A DNA stretch of 64,000 bases from Deinandra increscens subsp. villosa (Eukaryota > Streptophyta > Magnoliopsida > Asterales > Asteraceae), in contig JBCNJP010000017.1 in assembly GCA_039602395.1 (NCBI GenBank), positions 5,970,738 to 6,034,737 of the forward strand, read 5' to 3'. How positions within the stretch are numbered: position 1 is the stretch's first letter; each line of letters opens with the position of its first letter. A program made the position numbers and the translations under genes. Of the stretch, positions 33,978 through 45,183 are shown in pieces. The notes beneath the pieces are model-generated. The model was not told where the DNA came from. It did no database searches and saw only the letters and a program-made list of their open reading frames with translations.

Positions 33978-34399
33978 GGTGGGTAGTTTGGAGGGGGGAG
34001 ATGAATTGGGAGGAAGAAATTGGAAGCAAGATGAAGCAGGGGAAATGAAGGATGTGGGGATCCATCCATCTCATTCATTTACCGAACATATACTAGGATT
34101 CAAATATACAACTGTTATTTGCAATTTTGCATGTGATTGATGGAACTGTATTGTATAGTATGTATGTATATTTATTTATTTATTTTGAGTGGTTATAGAG
34201 AACCCAGTGAGTTTAGTAGAGAAACTCAATTCCTACGGTCGTTTTATTCTAAATGGTCGTTTCAGGCAAAACGAGGTGACGTGTCGCGACGACGACATCT
34301 TTAAAATTCAGGGGCCTCTCTTTTCCACAATCGTATTGAAGTCGTTTTGTTAGAAACGATCGTTTTGGGATCGTTTCACATGAAACGGTCGTAGGGATG
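33978..34399. other. Upstream region of the small gene (copy B) and GGTCGTTT tail
   Basis: Same composition as 27806-28229. The last five bases, GGATG (34395-34399), are the left target-site duplication of the retrotransposon. Confidence 0.6.
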
Positions 34400-36539
34400 T
34401 GTAACACCCGAGTTATAATTGTGAAAAATAACGTTAAGACGTTGACATTATATTTGGTCCCAGAGAAAAAAATTTTTTTCAAGAGGTGGTGTTTAAGTGT
34501 CATTTACCAAAAATGAACTACCAAGTATGAATCTTGATGAACAATTACACATCAACAACCACATTTACAAAAGATCGATTCATATTTGAATCAGCCACAA
34601 ATTCCCCATCAAGCGTTCGGTCTCGAGCTTCTGTGGGACATCCATCTATACGGGCCGTTTCTCTGTATTTCCCAACAAACACGTTAGTATGTAACATAGT
34701 GGGATCACTAGAAAGCATTAGAATAACTTTTAAAAACAAATTTCAGCATTTGGAAAAATGGGGAAACCGTAAGCTATGGTTGTCAACCGTAAGCTATGGT
34801 TGCCACAGCTTCTCCTACGGTTTAAACAAGCTGAGCTACGGTTCAGTTTTCTCCTGTGGCCACCGTAAGCTACGGTTGGCCACCGTAAGCTACGGTTGCT
34901 ACAGGTCAAATTGTCCCTTTTTCTTGCAATTTTAGTCCAAGGCTTGTATGGGGTGTACTTGGTTCACCCCAAGGACCTGCAATCATCCCGAATCAATATC
35001 CAAACAAGTTTGTAAATTACACACAATATTACCACGCACCGGGTTCTTGCCAAATTCAACCCATTTGACCCGTTAAGCCTCACCCAATATAACTATACAA
35101 GTCACCATGTAAGAGTCCCAAAACACTCATTAAAGTTTAACATCATACATATGTTTGTAGTCATTCTTGCCATCCACCAAGGACTCAATTAGCCCTTGAG
35201 GCATTCTTCGGATCAGTTACCCAAAGGCTATGGCAAGCGGTACGCAGGCCAATCAACCCAATTTGGTTGATCGAGCCACTTCCTTCCCTACATGAGAGAA
35301 TCCATATATTCCCTCCTGAGGTGAAGATGTACCCTATTCTACTCACTATGGCCCCCAACCAATAGTGAGCTATCTATTATTGTTACATACTAGCATAACG
35401 AACAAGATGTACGTTACCTCGATTGCTTGACGTTCCACTACCACTAGCGTGAGCTTGATTACTTCCTTCGAAGCCTTGATTGCCTATATGATTAATAACT
35501 AATTAAGACCATAGTCATAACAAGAATTTCACAACCATGGCATCAATTACAAGATATCACCCAATCATGGTGACATCAACAATTTCACAATTCTATCATC
35601 ATGTAAGACCTCAATCTACACCAAGTTCACCATTCAAGCATATGTACCAACGTTCCATGATTTTTACTATCATACAACCCGTTTCATCACGGGATCATTG
35701 TCACATGCTTTCTATGATTTCCTAGCCACAATTCATGGAAATTTACTCAATTATAGTCTAAGGGTCTTCACACAAGCATTTCATCAAACACATGGTGTGC
35801 ATCCATTGATGCACACACCCAACCCATTCCCATGGTTTACCCGTTTGGCCAATTGAAGTGGTTTGGGGGATTCCACCCCAAATCCATCATAAGTTATCGT
35901 ATATCCACATAATCAACCAACAATTTAGCTAAGCTTACATGATTTAATTCAATTTCATGTTCATCCTAAGTTGCTAGTCACCATGGGGGTTCAAGTAACT
36001 CAATTTGAGTGACTACTACATCAATTATCAAATTAATTAGTTATCTAGGCTACATGCAACCTTCCTAACACCTTAGGACTCAGAATCAACATCGAATTCA
36101 CAGATTTGAGGATCCCATTTTCGACCCAAACACATGCAACTAAGAAAGGGCTTACCTACTAGCTTCAATTAAGTGTAGGAGACTTGAAAATCCCTCCAAC
36201 ACTTGGAAAAGATGATCAATTTCGCAGCCTAGCCCCTTTTTCTTGAGAATTTTCGTGATTAAGAGTTTGGGAGGGGCTGGGTTCTTCTCCAGATCGTAAT
36301 CTGCGATCCCCTCCCCAATTCTCCCTATTTGTTTAGTCAAGAATCCCTTATTTACATTCCTGGCCCCTCTAGTTTAGGTTTTGGTTAAATCTCAAATTAA
36401 ACCTTAGCATTTCACATTTAACCCCCAAGTTTCTATAATATGGCAAGTACTATAATATATAAGGAACAATTTAGTCACAAAACAAGACCCGGTTAGATGT
36501 TAACGGAAATTTTCATATATTAAGACTCGGGATGTTACA
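34400..36539 (-). repeat. 3' LTR (2140 bp) of the Tekay-like element
   Basis: Begins TGTAACACCC and ends GATGTTACA on the plus strand, giving TG...CA termini. It contains a cluster of palindromes based on CCGTAAGCTACGG at about 34765-34903. Confidence 0.97.
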
Positions 36540-36553
36540 ACTCCACCCCCCTT
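36540..36553 (-). promoter_or_regulatory. Polypurine tract
   Basis: On the minus strand AAGGGGGGTGGAGT directly precedes the 3' LTR. Expected primer site for plus-strand DNA synthesis. Confidence 0.85.
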
Positions 36554-36579
36554 AAGGGAGTTTCGTCCCCGAAACGAAA

Positions 36580-39500
36580 TCACGTACCGAATAAGTGGGG
36601 ATAGTAGCGTTGCATTTCTTCCTCGGACTCCCAAGTTAGATCACCTCCTTTCCTATGCTCCCATTGAACCTTCACTTGGTTCACTTCTTTGTTTCTCAGC
36701 CGCTTAACCTTACGGTCGAGGATCGCAATGGGCCTCTCGACATAGTTAAGCTTATCATCAATCACTAGATCATCGAGTGGCACATAGGCGCTCTCGTCGG
36801 CAAGACACTTCCTCAAATAAGACACGTGGAACGTATTGTGAATGCCGCTTAGCTCCTCCGGCAATTCCAGTTGATAAGCCACCTTGCCCACACGCGCAAG
36901 GATTTTGAAAGGTCCAATGAATCGAGGACTTAGCTTGCCTCGTTTTCTGAACCGAATCACTCCTTTCCACGGGGAGACCTTTAACATGACATAGTCTCCC
37001 TCTTGGAACTCTATTGGTCTCCTTCTCTTATCCGCATAAGATTTTTGTCTATCTTGAGCAGCTTTTAATCGTGCCCTCACGATGTCGATCTTGGCCGACG
37101 TTTCCCGAACCACCTCGCGGCTACTTAGCTCGCGTTGGCCCACTTCACCCCAACATACGGGTGTTCGGCACTTTCTACCATACAACATCTCGAACGGAGG
37201 CATCCCAATACTCGAGTGGTAACTATTATTGTAGGCAAATTCTACGAGTGGCAAGTGTCGGTCCCAATTCCCCCCGAAATCAATAACACATGCCCGAAGC
37301 ATGTCTTCCAACGTTTGGATGGTCCTCTCGCTTTGGCCGTCGGTTTGGGGGTGATATGCTGTACTGAGGTGTAATCTAGACCCCATTTCCTCTTGGAACC
37401 CTTGCCAAAATTCCGATGTGAACCGGGTGTCCCGGTCCGATATTATGGAAACCGGTACCCCGTGGCGAGACACAATTTCGTCAATGTAAATATCGGCCAA
37501 TTTCTCCGATGAGGATTTCTCCCGAATAGGAAGAAAGTGTGCACTTTTGGTCAGCCGGTCCACAATCACCCAAATAGCGTCGTGGTTCCTGGCCGTTTTT
37601 GGCAGCTTGGTTACCAAGTCCATAGTCACATGTTCCCATTTCCACACGGGAATTTCCAAGGGTTGCAACTTCCCGTATGGTCTTTGATGCTCAGCCTTGA
37701 CTTGTAGACAAGTCAAGCATCTCTCGACGTACTTGACTATGTCGCGTTTCATCCCGGGCCACCAATAATTGGCCTTTAAGTCGTTATACATCTTTGTTGC
37801 CCCCGGGTGTACCGTGTACCGAGACTTATGGGCCTCGTCTAATAACATATTCCTCACATCACATGAGTTGGGAACCCAAACTCGCCCAAAGCGGGTCTTT
37901 ATTCCACTTTCTTCATCTACTAGATCTTTTACTTGGCCCACAATCCGCTCTTTTTTCAAGTTTTCTTCTTTGATTGCTTCAACTTGGGCCTCCTTGATCC
38001 GGGCTATCAAGTTAGAGGTCACCACAAGTTGCATAGATCTCACTTTAATGGGCGCATAGTCCCCCTTTCGGCTTAGGGCGTCGGCTACCACATTGGCCTT
38101 GCCCGGGTGATAGTGAATCTCGCAGTCATAGTCCTTGATCGTCTCGAGCCATCTTCGTTGCCTCATGTTCAAGTCCTTTTGGTCGAAGAAGTACTTGAGG
38201 CTTTTGTGATCAGTGAAGATTGTGCATTTGGCCCCATACAAATAATGTCGCCAAATCTTCAAGGCAAACACTACCGCTGCCAACTCTAGGTCATGCGTAG
38301 GGTAGTTTTGCTCGTGCACCTTTAGTTGCCGAGATGCATACGCGATCACCTTGCCTCGTTGCATCAATACACATCCGAGGCCAATTTGTGACGCGTCCGA
38401 GTAAACCACCATGTCCTCGTTGCCCTCAGGCAGAGTTAAAACCGGGGCTTGGGTTAGCTTCTGTTTAAGGCTTCGAAATGCCTCCTCTTGCTCGGTACCC
38501 CATACAAACTTGGTTTCTTTCTTAGTTAGCTTCGTTAAGGGTAAGGCTATTTTCGAGAAATCTTGGATAAATCTCCGGTAGTAGCCTGCTAGCCCGAGGA
38601 AACTCCTAACCTCGGTGGGAGTCTTAGGAGCTTCCCATAAGGTTACCGCTTCAACTTTAGCCGGATCCACCTTAATCCCCTCGGAACCAATTACATGGCC
38701 CAAAAATTGCACTTCTCTTAGCCAAAATGCACATTTAGAGAACTTGGCATACAACTTCTCCATTCTTAGTTTCTCAAGTATCTCCCGTAAATGCTTGGCA
38801 TGCTCGGCCTCGCTTCGAGAGTAGATCAAAATATCATCAATGAAGACTATCACCGATTTGTCTAACATGGGTTTGCACACACGGTTCATTAAATCCATGA
38901 AGGCCGCCGGTGCATTTGTCAACCCAAAGGACATCACACAGAATTCATAGTGCCCATAGCGAGTTCTAAAGGCAGTCTTGGGGATGTCCTCTTCTTTCAC
39001 CTTAAGCTGATGGTACCCCGACCGCAAATCGATCTTGGAGAACCACTTAGCCCCTTGCAACTGATCGAATAGGTCGTCAATCCGGGGCAATGGATATCGA
39101 TTTTTCACCGTGAGTTTGTTTAACTCCCGGTAATCGATGCACATCCGCATACTCCCATCTTTCTTCTTTACAAATAGAACCGGGGCTCCCCATGGTGAGA
39201 TACTCGGCCTAATAAACCCCTTGTCCAGCAACTCTTGGATTTGGGTATTGAGTTCCTGCAACTCTGGAGGGGCTAAACGATATGGTGCCCGCGCTACCGG
39301 CTTGGCATTCGGAATAAGGTCAATTCTGAATTCCACATCCCTATCTGGAGGCATACCCGGCAAGTCTTCCGGGAACACGTCTTTGAATTCTTGGACTACC
39401 GGTAACTCATCTATTACCGGTCCTTGTACTCTCGTGTCGGTCACCGTAGCTAAAAAGGCTTGGCATCCCTTTTTTATATACTTTCTCGCTTTGTGCATAG

Positions 39501-41016
39501 AGCATATTAGGGGAGTTCCGCTTTTGTCACCCAGTATGGTGACTTTGTCCCCCTCGGGTGACATGAGCTCAATTGTCTTGTGATCACATATCACTCTCGC
39601 ATGGTGGCGGGATAGCCAATCCATTCCTACCACCACCTTGAATTCTCTCATAGCCATAGGGATGAGATCAATGGAGTATTCCTCCCCGTTGATGGTGATC
39701 GTGCATCCCCGACATACATCATAAACAAGTATAGATTTATTATTAGCAATTTCTACTTCTAAAGGTACATGCAACTTTTCAATCACAAATGAAGGGTGCT
39801 TAATAAAATCAAATGAGACAAATGACCTATTAGCACCCGTATCAAATAACACACGTGCAGGCAACGAATTAATCAGAAAAGTACCTGACACGACGTTGGG
39901 GTCAATCTTGGCCTCGTCGGCCGTTAGTTGGAATGCCCTTCCGGTGGCCCGCGGAATTTCAGTTTTTCCCCCACTCCTTGACCCTTCACCCATCAATTTT
40001 GGGCAGTTCGGCTTCTTATGACCCGTCTGATAGCAGTTGAAGCATTTAACTACTTCAGAGGGGCAATTGGAGACAAGGTGGCCCTTTTTGCCACAATTCA
40101 AACATGGTCGATCTTTGAAGAGGCACTCGCCCGGATGCCCCCTCCCACAAATCTTGCATTTGGAGTTTCCCCCCTTGGACTCTTTCTTTTTGGGAGATTC
40201 TCCCACTTTCTGCTTCTTTGAAGGGTTTGATTGTGCCTCATTAGGCCCTCTCCTTTCACGGGTTTCTTCCCTTCGGGTGATATCAAGTTCCCGAGCCCTC
40301 GCAGCATTAATCATTTCTTCCACCGTATTGAAGCTTGCTAGGGGCACGAAGTCCTTAATCTTGGGCTTTAGCATGTTCCTATAGAAGAACATCCTTGCCC
40401 CTTCGGTAGGCAACACGTCTGCACAAAACCTGACCCGATCAAGGTAGATCCCCGTGATTTGATCTACCGTTTGGTCATCGGTCTGCTCCAATTTGAGAAA
40501 CTCCTGCTTGAGTTTGTTCACCATTGCCTTCGGGCAATGATGTTCAGTAAAGATTTCTTTGAATTCGGGCCACGTTAGTGCATTAATTGCAACGTCCCCT
40601 TTTTCTTGGGCCTTTGCATCCCACCAATCTTTTGCCCGGTCCCGAAGTAGACCCGTGGCATAACTCACTTGATCATCTTCTTCACAATGGGTCCGGCGGA
40701 ATACACCCTCCACGTTGGTGATCCACCGATGGCAAGCAATAGGATCCACCTCACCCGAATAGTGAGGAGGTTTGCAAGCCATGAACTTGTTAAAAGAACA
40801 ACGTTTCTTCGCCTTTTCCGGTTCCCCTCGATTTAGAAGAACCCCTTTTAGCTCATCAAACTTTTCATTTATGGTTTTAAGAAGATCCTCTTGGATCTTG
40901 TGCACATATTCCGGGAGGGCGGCATCAATAGCCTTCCCGACTTCTTCAGCAATTCGGGCCCTTAGGGCCTCCTCTCTCTGTTCCTCGGTCAAGCCGTCCC
41001 CAACTTGGTTCGTCAT
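36580..41016 (-). CDS. gag-pol: Gag-Pol polyprotein of the Tekay-like Ty3 element (1478 aa)
   Basis: A single uninterrupted ORF with all expected domains in order. Gag comes first (ACHRWITNVEGVF, RAKDWWDAKAQ). Zinc knuckles follow at about 285-345 (CKICGRGHPGEC, CLNCGKKGHLVSNC, CFNCYQTGHKKPNC). The aspartic protease has LFDTGANRSFVS. The reverse transcriptase has DLRSGYHQLKVKEEDIPKT and VFIDDILIYS, then RNase H with VYSDASQIGLG. The integrase has an HHCC zinc motif (VHPGATKMYNDL ... CLTCLQVK) and Asp, Asp, Glu positions present in VIVDRLTKSAHF, SDRDTRFTSEFW and GQSERTIQT. A GPF motif and a chromodomain-like tail (VKVQWEHRKGGDLTWE) end the protein. No stop or frameshift and no visible catalytic substitution, so it may be autonomous. 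The start chosen is the first Met of the open frame. Confidence 0.95.
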   Translation of the reverse strand: MTNQVGDGLTEEQREEALRARIAEEVGKAIDAALPEYVHKIQEDLLKTINEKFDELKGVLLNRGEPEKAKKRCSFNKFMACKPPHYSGEVDPIACHRWITNVEGVFRRTHCEEDDQVSYATGLLRDRAKDWWDAKAQEKGDVAINALTWPEFKEIFTEHHCPKAMVNKLKQEFLKLEQTDDQTVDQITGIYLDRVRFCADVLPTEGARMFFYRNMLKPKIKDFVPLASFNTVEEMINAARARELDITRREETRERRGPNEAQSNPSKKQKVGESPKKKESKGGNSKCKICGRGHPGECLFKDRPCLNCGKKGHLVSNCPSEVVKCFNCYQTGHKKPNCPKLMGEGSRSGGKTEIPRATGRAFQLTADEAKIDPNVVSGTFLINSLPARVLFDTGANRSFVSFDFIKHPSFVIEKLHVPLEVEIANNKSILVYDVCRGCTITINGEEYSIDLIPMAMREFKVVVGMDWLSRHHARVICDHKTIELMSPEGDKVTILGDKSGTPLICSMHKARKYIKKGCQAFLATVTDTRVQGPVIDELPVVQEFKDVFPEDLPGMPPDRDVEFRIDLIPNAKPVARAPYRLAPPELQELNTQIQELLDKGFIRPSISPWGAPVLFVKKKDGSMRMCIDYRELNKLTVKNRYPLPRIDDLFDQLQGAKWFSKIDLRSGYHQLKVKEEDIPKTAFRTRYGHYEFCVMSFGLTNAPAAFMDLMNRVCKPMLDKSVIVFIDDILIYSRSEAEHAKHLREILEKLRMEKLYAKFSKCAFWLREVQFLGHVIGSEGIKVDPAKVEAVTLWEAPKTPTEVRSFLGLAGYYRRFIQDFSKIALPLTKLTKKETKFVWGTEQEEAFRSLKQKLTQAPVLTLPEGNEDMVVYSDASQIGLGCVLMQRGKVIAYASRQLKVHEQNYPTHDLELAAVVFALKIWRHYLYGAKCTIFTDHKSLKYFFDQKDLNMRQRRWLETIKDYDCEIHYHPGKANVVADALSRKGDYAPIKVRSMQLVVTSNLIARIKEAQVEAIKEENLKKERIVGQVKDLVDEESGIKTRFGRVWVPNSCDVRNMLLDEAHKSRYTVHPGATKMYNDLKANYWWPGMKRDIVKYVERCLTCLQVKAEHQRPYGKLQPLEIPVWKWEHVTMDLVTKLPKTARNHDAIWVIVDRLTKSAHFLPIREKSSSEKLADIYIDEIVSRHGVPVSIISDRDTRFTSEFWQGFQEEMGSRLHLSTAYHPQTDGQSERTIQTLEDMLRACVIDFGGNWDRHLPLVEFAYNNSYHSSIGMPPFEMLYGRKCRTPVCWGEVGQRELSSREVVRETSAKIDIVRARLKAAQDRQKSYADKRRRPIEFQEGDYVMLKVSPWKGVIRFRKRGKLSPRFIGPFKILARVGKVAYQLELPEELSGIHNTFHVSYLRKCLADESAYVPLDDLVIDDKLNYVERPIAILDRKVKRLRNKEVNQVKVQWEHRKGGDLTWESEEEMQRYYPHLFGT

Positions 41017-41420
41017 GACACTACAGAGTTTAATTCAACCAGTTAGTTCACATATCAATTCCCCTTGCCTAGAGCAGGGTTGCTATGGACTCCCCTCGGC
41101 AATTTCCAAGGGTGTCACATATAAGGTCATGGGTTTATAGCAATTTCCATAGCCCATCTTAAACTATTCATGCGTCTCCCGCATCTTTGGTTCCGGTGCA
41201 ATTCACCATCCCCATACGTGATCTGAAATTAACAAGTTGTGCATCAATTATGCACCCTTAGTTACCTTCCACAATACGCACTAGAACCATAATCATACAT
41301 CTAGTTAGAAATTTAACACGTACCCGGATCTCCTCGAAAGCTCGAACCGAACACTTAGCCATTATCTCGAGCACGGGTTTGAGTTCAAGAGTCAAATTAC
41401 ACTTGAATCCCTCAAACCTC

Positions 41421-41433
41421 GGCTCTGATACCA
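41421..41433 (-). promoter_or_regulatory. Primer-binding site (initiator Met tRNA)
   Basis: TGGTATCAGAGCC on the minus strand, three bases after the 5' LTR. It is complementary to the 3' end of plant initiator tRNA-Met, the usual primer for this clade. Confidence 0.9.
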
Positions 41434-41436
41434 ACT

Positions 41437-43576
41437 TGTAACACCCGAGTTATAATTGTGAAAAATAACGTTAAGACGTTGACATTATATTTGGTCCCAG
41501 AGAAAATTTTTTTTTTCAAGAGGTGGTGTTTAAGTGTCATTTACCAAAAATGAACTACCAAGTATGAATCTTGATGAACAATTACACATCAACAACCACA
41601 TTTACAAAAGATCGATTCATATTTGAATCAGCCACAAATTCCCCATCAAGCGTTCGGTCTCGAGCTTCTGTGGGACATCCATCTATACGGGCCGTTTCTC
41701 TGTATTTCCCAACAAACACGTTAGTATGTAACATAGTGGGATCACTAGAAAGCATTAGAATAACTTTTAAAAACAAATTTCAGCATTTGGAAAAATGGGG
41801 AAACCGTAAGCTATGGTTGTCAACCGTAAGCTATGGTTGCCACAGCTTCTCCTACGGTTTAAACAGGCTGAGCTACGGTTCAGTTTTCTCCTGTGGCCAC
41901 CGTAAGCTACGGTTGGCCACCGTAAGCTACGGTTGCTACAGGTCAAATTGTCCCTTTTTCTTGCAATTTTAGTCCAAGGCTTGTATGGGGTGTACTTGGT
42001 TCACCCCAAGGACCTGCAATCATCCCGAATCAATATCCAAACAAGTTTGTAAATTACACACAATATTACCACGCACCGGGTTCTTGCCAAATTCAACCCA
42101 TTTGACCCGTTAAGCCTTACCCAATATAACTATACAAGTCACCATGTAAGAGTCCCAAAACACTCATTAAAGTTTAACATCATACATATGTTTGTAGTCA
42201 TTCTTGCCATCCACCAAGGACTCAATTAGCCCTTGAGGCATTCTTCGGATCAGTTACCCAAAGGCTATGGCAAGCGGTACGCAGGCCAATCAACCCAATT
42301 TGGTTGATCGAGCCACTTCCTTCCCTACATGAGAGAATCCATATATTCCCTCCTGAGGTGAAGATGTACCCTATTCTACTCACTATGGCCCCCAACCAAT
42401 AGTGAGCTATCTATTATTGTTACATACTAGCATAACGAACAAGATGTACGTTACCTCGATTGCTTGACGTTCCACTACCACTAGCGTGAGCTTGATTACT
42501 TCCTTCGAAGCCTTGATTGCCTATATGATTAATAACTAATTAAGACCATAGTCATAACAAGAATTTCACAACCATGGCATCAATTACAAGATATCACCCA
42601 ATCATGGTGACATCAACAATTTCACAATTCTATCATCATGTAAGACCTCAATCTACACCAAGTTCACCATTCAAGCATATGTACCAACGTTCCATGATTT
42701 TTACTATCATACAACCCGTTTCATCACGGGATCATTGTCACATGCTTTCTATGATTTCCTAGCCACAATTCATGGAAATTTACTCAATTATAGTCTAAGG
42801 GTCTTCACACAAGCATTTCATCAAACACATGGTGTGCATCCATTGATGCACACACCCAACCCATTCCCATGGTTTACCCGTTTGGCCAATTGAAGTGTTT
42901 TGGGGGATTCCACCCCAAATCCATCATAAGTTATCGTATATCCACATAATCAACCAACAATTTAGCTAAGCTTACATGATTTAATTCAATTTCATGTTCA
43001 TCCTAAGTTGCTAGTCACCATGGGGGTTCAAGTAACTCAATTTGAGTGACTACTACATCAATTATCAAATTAATTAGTTATCTAGGCTACATGCAACCTT
43101 CCTAACACCTTAGGACTCAGAATCAACATCGAATTCACAGATTTGAGGATCCCATTTTCGACCCAAACACATGCAACTAAGAAAGGGCTTACCTACTAGC
43201 TTCAATTAAGTGTAGGAGACTTGAAAATCCCTCCAACACTTGGAAAAGATGATCAATTTCGCAGCCTAGCCCCTTTTTCTTGAGAATTTTTGTGATTAAG
43301 AGTTTGGGAGGGGCTGGGTTCTTCTCCAGATCGTAATCTGCGATCCCCTCCCCAATTCTCCCTATTTGTTTAGTCAAGAATCCCTTATTTACATTCCTGG
43401 CCCCTCTAGTTTAGGTTTTGGTTAAATCTCAAATTAAACCTTAGCATTTCACATTTAACCCCCAAGTTTCTATAATATGGCAAGTACTATAATATATAAG
43501 GAACAATTTAGTCACAAAACAAGACCCGGTTAGATGTTAACGGAAATTTTCATATATTAAGACTCGGGATGTTACA
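41437..43576 (-). repeat. 5' LTR (2140 bp) of the Tekay-like element
   Basis: Pairs with 34400-36539. Differences seen include A/T run length near 41500, CAGGCTG against CAAGCTG, CCTTACCC against CCTCACCC, GTGTTTTGG against GTGGTTTGG, and TTTTTGTG against TTTTCGTG. Confidence 0.97.
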
Positions 43577-43684
43577 GGATGGAGTGTTTTTAGTAAAGGG
43601 GTGAGTTTCTATAGCCACAGTCTTTACTTTTTAAACCCTACAAAGTAGTAAACATACCACACCTTGGTTCAGTTCAGAGGCCAA

Positions 43685-43930
43685 TGACGTCCAACTCAAC
43701 TGGTTAGAGCTCCAGTGAGAGGAGACCTGAGAAAATCTATGTTTGATTCTTGAGGCAACTGGGTTTTATCGTTAATTCGTCGTCACATCTACGAGCGGGT
43801 GGGTTAGCGGGTTTTTCCCGGAGCTGGTGTAACATTGGGCGCTTAATAGCTCCGTACGACTGAGTTGGACCAGCTGAAGGTGACATTTTATCATTGGGTC
43901 ACCCCGTACGGTGTACCTAAGCAGTTTTCG
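43685..43930 (+). mobile_element. tRNA-derived SINE-like sequence
   Basis: CAACTGGTTAGAGCTCC resembles a pol III A box and ATGTTTGATTCTTGAG a B box, spaced about 35 bases apart as in tRNA-headed SINEs. An unrelated GC-rich body follows (GGGTGGGTTAGCGGG, TGGTGTAACATTGGGCGC), ending near CCCCGTACGGTGTACC. It is not a tRNA gene because the acceptor stem cannot form. Tail and target-site duplication are not clear. Confidence 0.55.
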
Positions 43931-45134
43931 TTTGATAGTCGTTAAAAACAAAAGAAACTTGTTCGAAGGTTTTGAAATCATACCGATTAAAGTAATACCG
44001 ATTACTTGAACCGGGTAAAAACCGGTTATCACTGTTTGGTATAGAAGTTGTTTTATAACAGCTTTATAGTTGTTTCTAGCTTTTAGAGGTGGTTTTTAAA
44101 CCATTTTGTCCTTGTATGTTAGTATAAATAGGTATTTATGTGTAATGGTCTGTACACTGATTCTCTAACTTTTTAATAATATGGTAAGGATTAAGCTAAG
44201 GTCAACATTAAACCAACTATGGTGACTCAGAGTGCACAAATTTAAGGGAAACAAGATTTCTTTCGAGTAATTTTATAGTTTTTAAGTGATTATGAAGCAA
44301 CTTCGAGTACATAACAAATATTTACCTATATAACATTTATAAACTTATTGTACCACTATTGTTGCGCCATTTACAAGTTTAAAGCAAAGGTTACAAGAGT
44401 AGCTGCATTGGGTACAAGTTTGCCAAGCTTCCTCGTCATTTTTTGTGTTTTGCTCTTTTGCTTTACACGTAGACAGACCTTTCCCGTCACTTTGTCAACC
44501 TCCTTCACCTATATCAAACAAAGAGACCACACTAACTAGCCACCACAAACACCACCAGAGGTTATTCACCTTAGACCACACCAGAAGTTGTTACTCCTAA
44601 AACCCTGCTCTTAAGAACGCAACCGCTCTGCTCCTGGAGTTTATGTGGCACATTAAATATGAATACTTTTTAAATGAACTTAACACGTTCTAATTCGGCC
44701 AATATTTATTCCTAACAAATCAAATTACGCTCAATAACCTTAATGATACTAAATTACCAATATGCATATTCATGTTGTAATGTTGATCAAATCCCGACCT
44801 TAGCTCTTGAGATTTTTTTAACAACACTTCCAAAATATATGAAAACATGAAATATTTTACAACAAATGGTCAAACTAGACGACTCTGTTTGAAATTTTTG
44901 CTAATCGAATTTTGACTTTCTGAATTGACCATTGACCAACCCACAATTCACTTCGACCCAATCGAGCCCATTTATCTAACCTGGGCCTACCCGATGAAAC
45001 AGAACCCAAATCCAACCCATTTACGCAATTTGGTATCATCTTCCTCTCATTCTCATGCATGCTCTCCAAGTAACTTCATCAAAAATTCAAAATCCACCCA
45101 CCGATTCAATTCAACCGAAATTGATAACTCTTGA
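43931..45134. other. Intergenic and presumed promoter of the 45184 gene
   Basis: No gene seen. A CT-rich stretch with CATTCTCATGCATGCTCTCC near 45050 may be close to the transcription start. Confidence 0.35.
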
Positions 45135-45183
45135 TTTCGATTCGATTCGATTCGATTCGATTCGATTCGATTCGATTCGATTC
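45135..45183. repeat. (GATTC)n pentanucleotide microsatellite touching the start codon
   Basis: About nine uninterrupted pentamers end one base before ATG 45184 (TTC followed by ATGGAAG). The frame is open through the repeat up to an ATG at 45055, where it would encode DSIRF repeats. Confidence 0.97.

Larger units (their letters stand above)
28730..34399. repeat. Tandem segmental duplication, copy B
   Basis: Direct-orientation partner of 22295-28229. By eye, CDPK exon 1 differs at about eight of 751 bases, almost all synonymous. Introns and the 5' flank carry a few more substitutions and small indels, including the missing intron-1 tandem unit. Its right edge is interrupted by a retrotransposon at 34400. 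Confidence 0.95.
34400..43576 (-). mobile_element. Complete Ty3-type chromovirus LTR retrotransposon, Tekay/Del-like, 9177 bp
   Basis: Oriented on the minus strand: 5' LTR at right (41437-43576), primer-binding site, one gag-pol ORF (36580-41016), polypurine tract and 3' LTR at left (34400-36539). Flanked by the 5-bp duplication GGATG at 34395-34399 and 43577-43581. LTR pairs have equal length and about five or six differences by eye, so the insertion is young. It is younger than the surrounding segmental duplication, which shows about 1 percent divergence in coding exon 1. Clade assignment rests on pol order and the C-terminal chromodomain-like segment and is tentative. Confidence 0.95.
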
